Below, piece by piece: positions 34,673 through 42,076 of a DNA stretch of 64,000 bases (its first letter is position 1; every line of letters starts with the position of its first letter). The stretch spans positions 22,409 to 86,408 of the forward strand of contig CAVKRN010000003.1 of the NCBI GenBank assembly GCA_963658695.1, read 5' to 3'. This DNA is from CAG-791 sp963658695 (lineage in GTDB: Bacteria; Bacillota; Clostridia; Lachnospirales; Lachnospiraceae). The position numbers were made by a program, and so were the translations under genes. A model generated the notes under the pieces. The model worked only from the letters and a program-made list of their open reading frames with translations, made no database searches and was not told the origin of the DNA.

Positions 34673-35326
34673 ATGAGTGATAAAAAGGCTACAATATGGC
34701 GCGTTGGACTGTATTTATTCGGGATGGTGGTGTTGGCACTGGGGCTGACATTGAATACGGAAGCGGGACTTGGATCTTCGGCCATTATTTCTGTCCCTTA
34801 TACCATCAGCAGGGGGACCGGTATCAGTCTGGCAAATCTGACGCTTGTTTTGTACTGCCTTTTTGTGGCGGCGCAGTTCGTAATAAAGGGGAAAAACAGG
34901 AAGCTGACAGATGCATTGCAGATCGTTCTGAGCATTGTGTTTACCAGATTTATGGCACTGTTTAAGGTGGCACTGGGATATCAGAGCGGGAATTTTGGCA
35001 TGGATCTGGCAACGCTGATCGCCGGATTGGTTCTGACCGGAATTGGAGCGGCGCTTACGGTGGATATGCAGCTGGTTCCCAATCCCGGAGACGGCATTGT
35101 CAGCTGCATTGCAGATCGTGCCGGTAAGGAGCTGGGATTTACTAAAAACTGCGTGGATTTATGTTCGGTTGGAATTTCATTTCTTCTTGGTTGTTTTTTT
35201 GGATCGCCGCTTCTGGGAATCGGGCTTGGAACGATTCTGTCAATGATCGGAGTGGGGAGAGTCATTGCGGTTTTCAATCATTTTGCCAAAGAGCCGCTGC
35301 AAAGGCTGGCCGGGCTTGAAAGATAA
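34673..35326 (+). CDS. YczE/YitT-like integral membrane protein
   Basis: A 217-residue membrane protein with about five hydrophobic segments. Recognisable parts are RVGLYLFGMVVLALGLTLNT at the start, then AGLGSSAIISVPYTIS and MQLVPNPGDGIVSCIADRAG. This layout matches the YczE/YyaS/YitT group of membrane proteins, whose function is not established (some are near transport or antibiotic genes). The RBS before the ATG at 34673 is weak because GGAAAGGAAG is 15 bases away, and an earlier ATG stops at once. It is separated from the thiamin operon by the riboswitch promoter, so a link to thiamin uptake is only a possibility. Confidence 0.75.
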   Translation: MSDKKATIWRVGLYLFGMVVLALGLTLNTEAGLGSSAIISVPYTISRGTGISLANLTLVLYCLFVAAQFVIKGKNRKLTDALQIVLSIVFTRFMALFKVALGYQSGNFGMDLATLIAGLVLTGIGAALTVDMQLVPNPGDGIVSCIADRAGKELGFTKNCVDLCSVGISFLLGCFFGSPLLGIGLGTILSMIGVGRVIAVFNHFAKEPLQRLAGLER

Positions 35327-35333
35327 AAACCGA

Positions 35334-35362
35334 TTGCTATTTGTAGAAAACAGGTCTACACT
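35334..35362 (+). promoter_or_regulatory. predicted promoter of the TPP riboswitch / thi operon
   Basis: TTGCTA (35334-35339), 17 bases, TACACT (35357-35362). It starts right after the upstream membrane protein and about 17 bases before the riboswitch. Confidence 0.55.
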
Positions 35363-35378
35363 ACACAAGAATAAAAAA

Positions 35379-35460
35379 GGGGAGCTTGCCGTAAGCAGGC
35401 TGAGAACAGAATGTTTGGTCTGGACCCGTAACCTGATTTGGATAATGCCAACGTAGGGAT
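35379..35460 (+). promoter_or_regulatory. TPP riboswitch (THI element)
   Basis: The aptamer has all the conserved blocks of the thiamin pyrophosphate riboswitch: GGGGAGC, GGCTGAGA, GACCCG, ACCTGATTTGGATAATGCCA and ACGTAGGGA, in the right order and spacing. TPP binding to the nascent RNA should favour the terminator at 35497-35529 and switch off the thiM-thiE-HAD genes when thiamin is plentiful. Confidence 0.95.
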
Positions 35461-35496
35461 ATGACGAGTACATGCTTTTTGCGTGTGTGAAAGTAG

Positions 35497-35529
35497 CGGA
35501 TATGTCCTTGGGGGCATATCCGTTTTTTT
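35497..35529 (+). terminator. riboswitch-controlled terminator
   Basis: CGGATATG (35497-35504) pairs with CATATCCG (35515-35522), followed by seven T. It is the expression platform of the TPP riboswitch. Confidence 0.88.
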
Positions 35530-35547
35530 GCAATATCAGGTTGATTT

Positions 35548-35593
35548 GTAACAGTTCACTCGCCGCCTTGTCGATGGCGTCTGTACAGTAACG
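35548..35593. repeat. family 2 intergenic repeat
   Basis: Begins GTAACAGTTCACTCGCC and ends TCTGTACAGTAAC. The same ends in reverse order are at 34565-34612, and related ends are at 45899-45965 and 55934-55986. It is one of two elements inserted between the riboswitch and thiM. Confidence 0.6.
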
Positions 35594-35606
35594 ATGATTT
35601 CATTCA

Positions 35607-35772
35607 CTAGTACATCGTTTGCAAAATAACTGGCCTAATAACGCAGAACTTTTTTCTGAGGGTGCGTGTCAAAAAACGTAGGCGTAGCGGGCTACGCTGA
35701 GGATTTTTGACACGTGCAATCAGGAAAAAGGGCCAGTTAGTTAGGCTAGTTATTTAAAAATCGATGTACTAG
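35607..35772 (-). mobile_element. 166-bp MITE-like element, copy C (reverse orientation)
   Basis: A 166-base element bounded by CTAGTACATCG and CGATGTACTAG, the perfect 11-base terminal inverted repeats. Its reverse complement appears identical to copies A (37988-38153) and B (62605-62770). It has no coding frame. The whole length is an imperfect inverted repeat, with a core GTGTCAAAAA...TTTTTTGACAC around a GCGTAG/CTACGC stem. It sits between the TPP riboswitch terminator and thiM. Confidence 0.9.
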
Positions 35773-35805
35773 ACGCGAAATGTCTGCGTCAAAGAAAGGA
35801 GCGCT

Positions 35806-36627
35806 ATGTTTGGTAAATATGTAAGCAACGTAAGAAAGCAGGTACCGCTGGTACACAACATCACGAATTATGTGACCGTCAATGATGTGGCAAATGTGCT
35901 GCTGGCCTGTGGCGGCAGCCCGATCATGTCCGATGAACCAAAAGATGTGGAGGACATCACTACCATATGCGGAGGCCTGAACATCAATATCGGCACACTG
36001 AATGAGAGAAGTATTGAAGGCATGTTCCTTGCCGGCAGACGGGCCAAAGAACTGGGACATCCGATCTTGCTGGATCCGGTAGGAGCCGGTGCATCAAAAC
36101 TTCGAACGCAGACGGCTTTGAAACTGATGAATGAATTGCATCCGACGGTGATTCGCGGGAACATCTCGGAGATTAAGACGCTTGCATTCGGGAGCGGAAC
36201 TACGAAAGGTGTGGATGCAGATGTGGCGGATGCCGTTACAGAAGAAAATCTGGAGAGTTCGGTGGCATTTGTAAAGGATTTTGCATCGAAAAGCGGATCC
36301 ATCATTGCAATCACCGGAGCCATTGATCTGGTCAGCGACGGTGAGATCTGTTATGTGATTCGTAACGGAAGACCGGAGATGGGAAAGATCACCGGAACCG
36401 GATGTCAGCTGTCTGGGATGATGACCGCTTATATTACAGCCAATTCGGATCAGAAACTGGAGGCAGCCGTGGCAGCAGTCTGCGCAATGGGACTGGCAGG
36501 CGAGATCGGCTGGAGTCATATGCAGGAAGGAGAGGGAAATTCCACCTACCGCAATCGTATTATTGATGCAATTTATCAGATGGATGAGGCAATTCTGGAT
36601 GAGGGGGAAAACATTGAACGTCGATAA
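35806..36627 (+). CDS. thiM: hydroxyethylthiazole kinase
   Basis: A 273-residue ThiM, phosphorylating salvaged hydroxyethylthiazole for thiamin synthesis. Seen: PLVHNITNYVTVNDVANVLL at the N-terminus, GSPIMSDEP, HPILLDPVGAGASK, and the C-terminal GTGCQLSGMM with the catalytic Cys and anion hole. RBS AAAGGAG precedes the ATG. It is the first gene after the TPP riboswitch, but a family 2 repeat and a 166-bp element separate the two, a 275-base interruption. The small stem GACGC/GCGTC lies just before the RBS. thiE starts inside its last codons. Confidence 0.95.
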   Translation: MFGKYVSNVRKQVPLVHNITNYVTVNDVANVLLACGGSPIMSDEPKDVEDITTICGGLNINIGTLNERSIEGMFLAGRRAKELGHPILLDPVGAGASKLRTQTALKLMNELHPTVIRGNISEIKTLAFGSGTTKGVDADVADAVTEENLESSVAFVKDFASKSGSIIAITGAIDLVSDGEICYVIRNGRPEMGKITGTGCQLSGMMTAYITANSDQKLEAAVAAVCAMGLAGEIGWSHMQEGEGNSTYRNRIIDAIYQMDEAILDEGENIERR

Positions 36628-37255
36628 AAAGGATCTGCTGTTGTATGCGGTGACAGACCGCCACTGGCTAAATGGCCGCACGCTGTATTCCGTTGTAAAA
36701 GAAAGCTTGGACGGAGGCGTAACGTTTCTGCAGCTACGGGAAAAGGAACTGGATGAAGCACATTTTCTGGAAGAGGCAAAAGAACTGCAGCAGCTTTGCC
36801 GGGAATACCGGGTCCCGTTTGTTGTAAATGATAATGTGGATATTGCGGCTGCCATGAATGCGGACGGTGTCCATGTGGGACAAAGTGATATGGAGGCAGG
36901 AGATGTCCGCACCAAGCTGGGGCCGGATAAGATTATCGGTGTCTCCGCGCAAACCGTGGAACAGGCCGTTCTGGCAGAAAAGCACGGGGCAGATTATCTG
37001 GGCGTGGGGGCAGTATTTCTCACCGGATCAAAGGACGATGCAGAGGATGTATCCTACGATACCTTGAAGGCGATCTGTGAAGCTGTCTCGATTCCGGTTA
37101 TCGCCATCGGCGGGATTACACAGGAAAATGTGCAAGAACTGTCCGGTAGCGGAATCTGCGGAATCGCGGTAATCAGCGCAATTTATGCACAGAAGGATAT
37201 TCAAAAGGCCTCCGAGAACCTGAAAAAGGCGACACGGAAGATGGTGGAGGCATGA
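36614..37255 (+). CDS. thiE: thiamin-phosphate synthase
   Basis: A 213-residue ThiE, joining hydroxymethylpyrimidine-pyrophosphate and thiazole-phosphate into thiamin monophosphate. Seen: LLLYAVTDRHW, TFLQLREKEL, VPFVVNDNVDIA, GVHVGQSDM, GADYLGVGAVF and PVIAIGGI, the substrate and phosphate loops of the TIM barrel. Start: a TTG at 36614 with GAGGGGG 6 bases upstream, overlapping thiM by 14 bases. The ATGs further upstream lie well inside thiM. It is followed by a HAD gene with an ATGA overlap. Confidence 0.93.
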   Translation: MNVDKKDLLLYAVTDRHWLNGRTLYSVVKESLDGGVTFLQLREKELDEAHFLEEAKELQQLCREYRVPFVVNDNVDIAAAMNADGVHVGQSDMEAGDVRTKLGPDKIIGVSAQTVEQAVLAEKHGADYLGVGAVFLTGSKDDAEDVSYDTLKAICEAVSIPVIAIGGITQENVQELSGSGICGIAVISAIYAQKDIQKASENLKKATRKMVEA

Positions 37256-37914
37256 TCCGGGGGGCAATTTTCGACCTGGATGGTGTTCTTCTGGATTCGA
37301 TGGGCATCTGGAAGGATCTGGGAGCCAGATATCTGATCAAGCAGGGGATACGGCCGGAGCCGGAACTGGGAGAGGTGCTGTTTTCTATGAGCATGGAACA
37401 GGGCGCTGCATATATAAAAGCGCAGTACCACCTGCACCAGGCTCCGGAAGAAATTCTGAATGGGATTCAGGATATGCTGCGGGACTTTTATTTTTACGAA
37501 GTAAAAGCCAAGGAAGGAGCAAAGGAGCTGCTGACCTTTTTGCAGGAGCAGGGGATCGTAATGACAGCGGCCACATCCAGCCCGAGGGAACATGTGACAA
37601 GGGCTCTGAAACGAAACGGACTGCTTCCGTTTCTGGAGCGAATTGACACGACCGGTGAGGTGGGAGAAAGCAAGCATTCGCCGTTGATTTACCGGATGGC
37701 AGCAGAGTTTCTGGGAACTGCTCCGGAGGAGACACTGGTATTTGAGGATTCTTTGTATGCGCTCCGGACGGCCAAAAAGGCGGGATTTCGGGTTGTTGGC
37801 GTCTATGATGCCGAGGGAGAGACGAATCAGGCCGGAATGGAAGAAAACGGTGAAGTGTATTTGAAGAACCTAAGAGAGTTTATAACGCACGGTAACGTGA
37901 ATTATCTTCAGTAA
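37252..37914 (+). CDS. HAD-family phosphatase of the thi operon
   Basis: A 220-residue haloacid-dehalogenase-like phosphatase with a helical cap. Motif I is FDLDGVLLDSMGIW (nucleophile and acid Asp), motif II is TAATSSPREHV, and motifs III/IV are GESKHSP and VFEDSLYALRTAK. It overlaps thiE by four bases, so it is part of the thiamin unit. A phosphatase here could remove phosphate from thiamin phosphate or from a pyrimidine precursor, which is inference from the operon. The family itself is broad. A hairpin and a copy of the 166-bp element follow. Confidence 0.85.
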   Translation: MIRGAIFDLDGVLLDSMGIWKDLGARYLIKQGIRPEPELGEVLFSMSMEQGAAYIKAQYHLHQAPEEILNGIQDMLRDFYFYEVKAKEGAKELLTFLQEQGIVMTAATSSPREHVTRALKRNGLLPFLERIDTTGEVGESKHSPLIYRMAAEFLGTAPEETLVFEDSLYALRTAKKAGFRVVGVYDAEGETNQAGMEENGEVYLKNLREFITHGNVNYLQ

Positions 37915-37941
37915 AGAGTGTTTGCTGAAGTGAAGAGGAAG

Positions 37942-37972
37942 GCGGCAGATTGGGGGTACCATCTTCTGCCGC
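37942..37972 (+). terminator. hairpin after the HAD gene
   Basis: GCGGCAGA (37942-37949) pairs with TCTGCCGC (37965-37972), without a T-run. Terminator-like, between the HAD gene and the 166-bp element. Confidence 0.45.
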
Positions 37973-37987
37973 GATAGAAAACGTATG

Positions 37988-38153
37988 CTAGTACATCGAT
38001 TTTTAAATAACTAGCCTAACTAACTGGCCCTTTTTCCTGATTGCACGTGTCAAAAATCCTCAGCGTAGCCCGCTACGCCTACGTTTTTTGACACGCACCC
38101 TCAGAAAAAAGTTCTGCGTTATTAGGCCAGTTATTTTGCAAACGATGTACTAG
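37988..38153 (+). mobile_element. 166-bp MITE-like element, copy A
   Basis: Bounded by CTAGTACATCG and CGATGTACTAG. It appears identical to copy B (62605-62770) in the same orientation and to the reverse complement of copy C (35607-35772). It ends 14 bases before thiD, so any thiD promoter must lie in or before it. Together with copy C it brackets thiM-thiE-HAD as inverted repeats. The core stem GCGTAGcccgCTACGC is followed after 5 bases by six T, which would act as a terminator on this strand. Confidence 0.92.
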
Positions 38154-38167
38154 AAAAGGGAAGCAAA

Positions 38168-38965
38168 ATGAGAAAAACCGCATTAACGATCGCCGGAAGT
38201 GATTCCAGCGGAGGCGCCGGCATCCAGGCAGATATCAAGACAATGATGGCAAATGGCGTATATGCCATGAGTGCCATCACTGCCCTGACTGCACAGAATA
38301 CCACCGGCGTAACGGCAATTTTAAATGTAACGCCGGAGTTTTTAGGACAGGAGCTGGACAGTGTATTTACCGACATCTTCCCGGATGCAGTAAAGATCGG
38401 CATGGTATCGGATCGGGAGCTGATTTGTGTTATTGCGGAAAAATTAAAGAAGTATCATGCAAAAAATATAGTGGTAGATCCGGTGATGGTAGCCACCAGC
38501 GGAGCCAGACTGATCAGCGAGGATGCCATTGATACGTTAAAGCAGGAGCTGTTTCCTTTGGCGACCATACTGACACCCAACATTCCGGAAGCAGAGGAAC
38601 TGACAGGCATGCAGATCCACAGCGCAAACGACATGATCACTGCGGCAGAGCAAATCGCAAATCAGTATCATTGCGCGGTACTTTGCAAAGGCGGCCATCG
38701 GTTAAATGACGCCAATGATCTTTTGTATTTTGAGAACCACTATGATTGGTTTTGCGGAAAACGGATTGATAATCCGAACACCCATGGGACGGGATGTACC
38801 CTGTCCTCTGCCATAGCTTCCAATCTTGCAAAGGGATATGATTGGAAGACTTCGGTTGAGCGTGCAAAAGATTATCTTTCCGGAGCACTGGCAGCGATGC
38901 TGGATCTGGGGGCAGGGAGCGGTCCGATGGATCATGGATTTGCGATTGCAAATAAGTTCACATAA
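38168..38965 (+). CDS. thiD: hydroxymethylpyrimidine/phosphomethylpyrimidine kinase
   Basis: A 265-residue ThiD of the ribokinase family, phosphorylating the pyrimidine moiety twice. Seen: LTIAGSDSSGGAGIQADIKT, the hallmark N-terminus, IVVDPVMVATSGARLI, TPNIPEAEELTG and the C-terminal NTHGTGCTLSSAIA with the catalytic Cys/anion hole. With ThiM and ThiE it completes the salvage route to thiamin phosphate. The thiC and thiG branches are not here. The RBS (AAAAGGGAAG) lies just after the end of the 166-bp element. The thi genes upstream and this gene are separated by that element. Confidence 0.94.
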   Translation: MRKTALTIAGSDSSGGAGIQADIKTMMANGVYAMSAITALTAQNTTGVTAILNVTPEFLGQELDSVFTDIFPDAVKIGMVSDRELICVIAEKLKKYHAKNIVVDPVMVATSGARLISEDAIDTLKQELFPLATILTPNIPEAEELTGMQIHSANDMITAAEQIANQYHCAVLCKGGHRLNDANDLLYFENHYDWFCGKRIDNPNTHGTGCTLSSAIASNLAKGYDWKTSVERAKDYLSGALAAMLDLGAGSGPMDHGFAIANKFT

Positions 38966-39003
38966 AATTAATCTGAATCATTCAGGATAAAAGGTGAGCA
39001 ATT

Positions 39004-39588
39004 ATGAAGATAAAACAGCAAAAGCAAATTAAGTCATTTTTGATTAAAGAATTCGGAAATGATGAGGGAACTGCTTTTTTCGCCAAGCAAGACAAGAGGC
39101 TTAACGAGATTATCCAATGCACTAAAAATAAAACCGAGAATCAGAAGGAAACGCTTGCACAGACGATTCTTCCACGCATAGCTTTATACCAAATATTCTT
39201 AGAAAGCAGACTGTCGAAAGAAGACATCGATATATCTATGCGAAAATATATGCTTGATTTTGTCGCAACAAAAAAACATAACTCTACGGCAAAAATGGAA
39301 AAGGTTCCGGGATTTTATGGAATATATAGCAGGATTTTCCTTAAAATAATGCGGACAACAGACCTTCAGGAAAGCACGCAGAAGAGTGGGAAAGATTTTT
39401 ACGATATTACCATAACTAAGTGCTTGTGGCATACGGCCTGCGTTGAAAATGGCTGTCCGGAGTTATGTAGACTTTTCTGCGATGTTGATGATGTGACATA
39501 CGGCGGTTTAAATAAAATAGGCTTTTCAAGAACAAAAACGTTGGGCTACGGCGGCGACTGCTGTGATTTTCATTTTTTCAGGAAGTAG
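39004..39588 (+). CDS. L-2-amino-thiazoline-4-carboxylic acid hydrolase-like protein
   Basis: A 194-residue protein with the C-terminal cysteine-rich pattern of the ATC_hydrolase family: ITKCLWHTACVENGCPELC, then FCDVDDVTYGGL and TLGYGGDCCDFHF. The family is named after a cysteine-forming hydrolase of 2-amino-thiazoline-4-carboxylate, but most members are untested and the cysteines may bind a metal. The N-terminal 100 residues are helical and basic. The coding region is clearly more AT-rich than thiD, marking the start of the accessory stretch. A small frameshifted gene follows immediately. Confidence 0.72.
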   Translation: MKIKQQKQIKSFLIKEFGNDEGTAFFAKQDKRLNEIIQCTKNKTENQKETLAQTILPRIALYQIFLESRLSKEDIDISMRKYMLDFVATKKHNSTAKMEKVPGFYGIYSRIFLKIMRTTDLQESTQKSGKDFYDITITKCLWHTACVENGCPELCRLFCDVDDVTYGGLNKIGFSRTKTLGYGGDCCDFHFFRK

Positions 39589-39591
39589 TGC

Positions 39592-39795
39592 ATGTTATAA
39601 TCTAAAAGCACTGAAAGATGGAATGATACAGGAATACCCAAAGGCGATACAGGACCGTTGCAGGGAGTTGGGGCTAATACAGGAAAGCTCTGAAAAAATC
39701 ACAAAAAAGTAACGATAGGAAAGCTTGGATTCTTTATTGCCTACATATTGCTGCAGACGGTGGGGCTTTTGGTAATGGCACAGTCAGGGAGATAA
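39592..39795 (+). pseudogene. decayed small membrane-protein gene (two frameshifts)
   Basis: The ATG at 39592 reads two codons and stops. Removing one T after ATG gives MYNLKALKDGMIQEYPKAIQ followed by DRCRELGLI and a Ser/Glu/Lys stretch. A second shift in the A-run near 39705-39710 restores TIGKLGFFIAYILLQTVGLL and a stop at 39793-39795. The repaired product would be about 68 residues with one membrane helix. A good RBS (AGGAAG) precedes it. I cannot name the family. Confidence 0.6.
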
Positions 39796-39799
39796 ATGC

Positions 39800-40543
39800 A
39801 TGATTCTATATTTCTCAGCTACGGGTAACAGCAAATATGTGGCTTCCCGTATTGCAGGGGCTATTCATGATGAAATAGTAGCGATTACGGAATGTATGGC
39901 AGATAACAGTTTTATATTTGAAGATGAGCGGATTGGGGTTATAACTCCGACATATTTCTGGGGGCTGCCGAGTGTTGTAAATGATTTTTTGAAGAAAGCA
40001 AAGTTTCATACAGATTATCTGTATTTGGTTGCAACGTATGGCACCACACCTGGAGCAATCGGCGGTTTGGCAAAAGAAGCGATCAGCGGCCGCGAGATAG
40101 ATGCACTTTATTCTGTTCGCATGGTAGATACCTACACACCGATCTTTGATATTTCGACTCCGGAGAAGCAGAATGTTTTTACGGAAAATACAGAGACAGA
40201 AATAGAAACCATCATTCAATCAATCAAGGAAAAACTCTGCAATAAGCGAATGCTACATTCCACACCAACTTTTGTGGTAAAGGCAATCGCACAGCCGATT
40301 TATAACCGCAGAGCAAGACTTACAAGCAGGCTCTCGGCGGATGAAAATTGTATTGGGTGTGGGTTGTGTGCAAAAAAATGTCCGGTACAGGCAATTCAAA
40401 TGAAGGAAGGAAAACCGGTCTGGGTGAAAGAAAAGTGTGTGATGTGCCTGGGCTGCCTGCATCGATGTCCGAAATTTTCTATACAGTGCGGCAATAATAC
40501 AAGAAAACACGGACAGTATACAAATCCGAATGTGAAAATCTGA
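39800..40543 (+). CDS. EFR1-type flavodoxin/ferredoxin fusion protein
   Basis: A 247-residue electron-transfer protein. The N-terminal half is a flavodoxin-like domain (MILYFSATGNSKYVASRI, FMN phosphate loop SATGNSK; TPTYFWGLPS). The C-terminal part holds two [4Fe-4S] motifs, CIGCGLCAKKCP and CVMCLGCLHRCP. This is the EFR1 layout common in gut Clostridia, with unknown partners. GGGAG lies 11 bases before the ATG. It follows the decayed small membrane gene by 4 bases, so the three genes 39004-40543 were probably one operon. Confidence 0.85.
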   Translation: MILYFSATGNSKYVASRIAGAIHDEIVAITECMADNSFIFEDERIGVITPTYFWGLPSVVNDFLKKAKFHTDYLYLVATYGTTPGAIGGLAKEAISGREIDALYSVRMVDTYTPIFDISTPEKQNVFTENTETEIETIIQSIKEKLCNKRMLHSTPTFVVKAIAQPIYNRRARLTSRLSADENCIGCGLCAKKCPVQAIQMKEGKPVWVKEKCVMCLGCLHRCPKFSIQCGNNTRKHGQYTNPNVKI

Positions 40544-40582
40544 AGGCTAGCGATAATTTATCTCAATGGTTCGGATCTGCAT

Positions 40583-40846
40583 GTGCGGTACCTTCCGGCA
40601 AGGCTTTCTCCTTCAGACAAAAGCCGGACAAGAAAAAGTAAATCCAAATCAGAGTCGATCTCTAATAAGCTGGCAGAAACTGCACACGCTCTTGGAATAC
40701 GTGAGGATGCTGTGCTCGCGGCGATTAAGTCGGATTCTTGTGTCTGCATCGTAAAGGGCTCGATCGTTGCAACGGTTCCTGAATTGATTAGAGGAGTGGC
40801 CGGAAAATGCAGTTTTATATCAGCGGAGCATCCCCAAAAAAAATGA
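40583..40846 (+). CDS. unrecognised 87-residue ORF, possibly a fragment
   Basis: From a GTG at 40583 the frame encodes a basic start (ARLSPSDKSRTRKSKSKSES) and then SISNKLAETAHALGIREDAV. The frame is open from just after the EFR1 stop codon, without any ATG or convincing RBS. Its end overlaps the next gene by 40 bases. I do not recognise it. It could be a remnant of a larger gene or a non-coding stretch. Confidence 0.3.
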   Translation: MRYLPARLSPSDKSRTRKSKSKSESISNKLAETAHALGIREDAVLAAIKSDSCVCIVKGSIVATVPELIRGVAGKCSFISAEHPQKK

Positions 40847-41427
40847 AAATCTGTCACAAAGAAGGATGCATGTATTTGAACAGAATCAAATCTGAAAATA
40901 TCTTTACAATTACACCAGCACAGGCGGAGCAACTCCATTGTTATGAGTGTCGATACTGTGGAGGGTTGATCGGAGATGTACGGGTTCATAAGCCGGATTT
41001 CGAAAAACGCCGGCAGGAGGATGGAGTATGCTGTACGTATGACAGCAAAAGCGATACGCTTTATATCGGTACCGAAATTGGATTCTGGAAAATATATTCT
41101 CAGAAGGGAACGACTCAGTATCTACTATTTCATCGGAATAAATATCACAAGAATATGTCGTTCGGTGAGGCAATCTGTGGAGAATTTCATCGTCAGAAAG
41201 ACTGCAAACCTACCATGTCATTGAATAAACTCTTAAACTACATCACACGACACGATCAGGCGAAGGAAATTATCAAAGAGGATTATCGTAACCTTCCGCA
41301 AAAAACAAAAAAGCAAAAGAAGTATTACCGTCAGGCTCAAAAGAAGGCGGCTCGTCGGGCTGAGAATCGTGTGGATCAGATTTTGTCCAACATAGACAAT
41401 CTGAGTCATGATTGGAAAATCTACTGA
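40807..41427 (+). CDS. conserved hypothetical protein with Cys-rich N-terminus
   Basis: A 206-residue protein without signal or membrane segments. The N-terminus (ISGASPKKMKICHKEGCMYL) and the later YECRYCGG give a C-x4-C...C-x2-C arrangement that could bind zinc. The centre TLYIGTEIGFWKIYSQKGTT and the HRQKDCKPTMSLNKLLNYI block look like conserved folding elements. The C-terminus is strongly basic (KTKKQKKYYRQAQKKAARRA), suggesting nucleic-acid contact. RBS GAGGAG lies about 12 bases before the ATG. I know of similar-looking hypothetical proteins in gut Firmicutes but no function. Confidence 0.6.
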   Translation: MQFYISGASPKKMKICHKEGCMYLNRIKSENIFTITPAQAEQLHCYECRYCGGLIGDVRVHKPDFEKRRQEDGVCCTYDSKSDTLYIGTEIGFWKIYSQKGTTQYLLFHRNKYHKNMSFGEAICGEFHRQKDCKPTMSLNKLLNYITRHDQAKEIIKEDYRNLPQKTKKQKKYYRQAQKKAARRAENRVDQILSNIDNLSHDWKIY

Positions 41428-41551
41428 CGTCGTAATTTGTTGAAAGATAAAGCGGCATTTGTCGTGTCACATGCGAATAATGCTAAACACCTATGTGATG
41501 CCGTGTTTCCGATGTTAAGAGAAATTTGCGCTAAGAATGGAGAATCAAAAT

Positions 41552-41860
41552 ATGGAAACAAACGAGAAGAGAAGAATCATTCAGGATCTTCTGGATAATC
41601 CTAAACACGTGGATTATTACTACAAGGCCCTGGAGGACATGGGGGACCTGAAAAGCAACTATTCTGCTTACCTTACAACCAGGCCGATAAGCTGTGATGA
41701 GGAACTAAAGCGCGTTCCAACGGCGAATTATGAGCTTTGCACGGCGCTGCTGACGATGTTGCTGCGAGAAGATAATTTCTGCAATGGATCATTTGCAGAT
41801 AGACTTCGCGACGGGGATGTACAGCCACTGCTAGAGCGGATGTTGGAAGTAGTGGAATAG
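41552..41860 (+). CDS. small hypothetical protein, DUF6508-like C-terminus
   Basis: A 102-residue acidic protein. The second half (TANYELCTALLTMLLREDNF followed by CNGSFADRLRDGDVQPLLER) resembles the C-terminal part of DUF6508 proteins, which are frequent in Clostridia and uncharacterised. The ATG at 41552 has GGAGAA 8 bases upstream. An ATG at 41537 would add five residues but has no RBS. No operon partner is evident. Confidence 0.55.
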   Translation: METNEKRRIIQDLLDNPKHVDYYYKALEDMGDLKSNYSAYLTTRPISCDEELKRVPTANYELCTALLTMLLREDNFCNGSFADRLRDGDVQPLLERMLEVVE

Positions 41861-41956
41861 TTTCTTCTCTGGCACTGGGCGATATTGGACTGTTAGAAAG
41901 AAAACGCGTTGGGGAAATGGTTTCCGTAACAGTATTGAGAAAAGAGCTTAGCGGAG

Positions 41957-42076
41957 ATGTATCAGGATTATATTGATGGGAAAAAGGAACTTCGAGATAT
42001 CAACATGGAGTTCAATGCCAGATATGTGAAGGATGACGACATGCCGGGACGCGGGAGGTGCAGTTATAGTGGTTAA
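41957..42076 (+). CDS. 39-residue ORF, probable gene remnant
   Basis: ATG at 41957 with GCGGAG 1-6 bases upstream, encoding MYQDYIDGKKELRDINMEFN and ARYVKDDDMPGRG. It overlaps the peptide-deformylase start by 8 bases. Another frame across 41880-41970 (DIGLLERKRVGEMVSVTVLR) is also open. Both look like remnants of decayed genes. I do not recognise a family. Confidence 0.3.
   Translation: MYQDYIDGKKELRDINMEFNARYVKDDDMPGRGRCSYSG

Noticed and set aside
36563..36613. ATG starts for thiE upstream of the TTG
   Set aside because: These ATGs lie well inside thiM and would add a Trp/Arg-rich extension absent from ThiE. The TTG at 36614 has GAGGGGG at the right distance.
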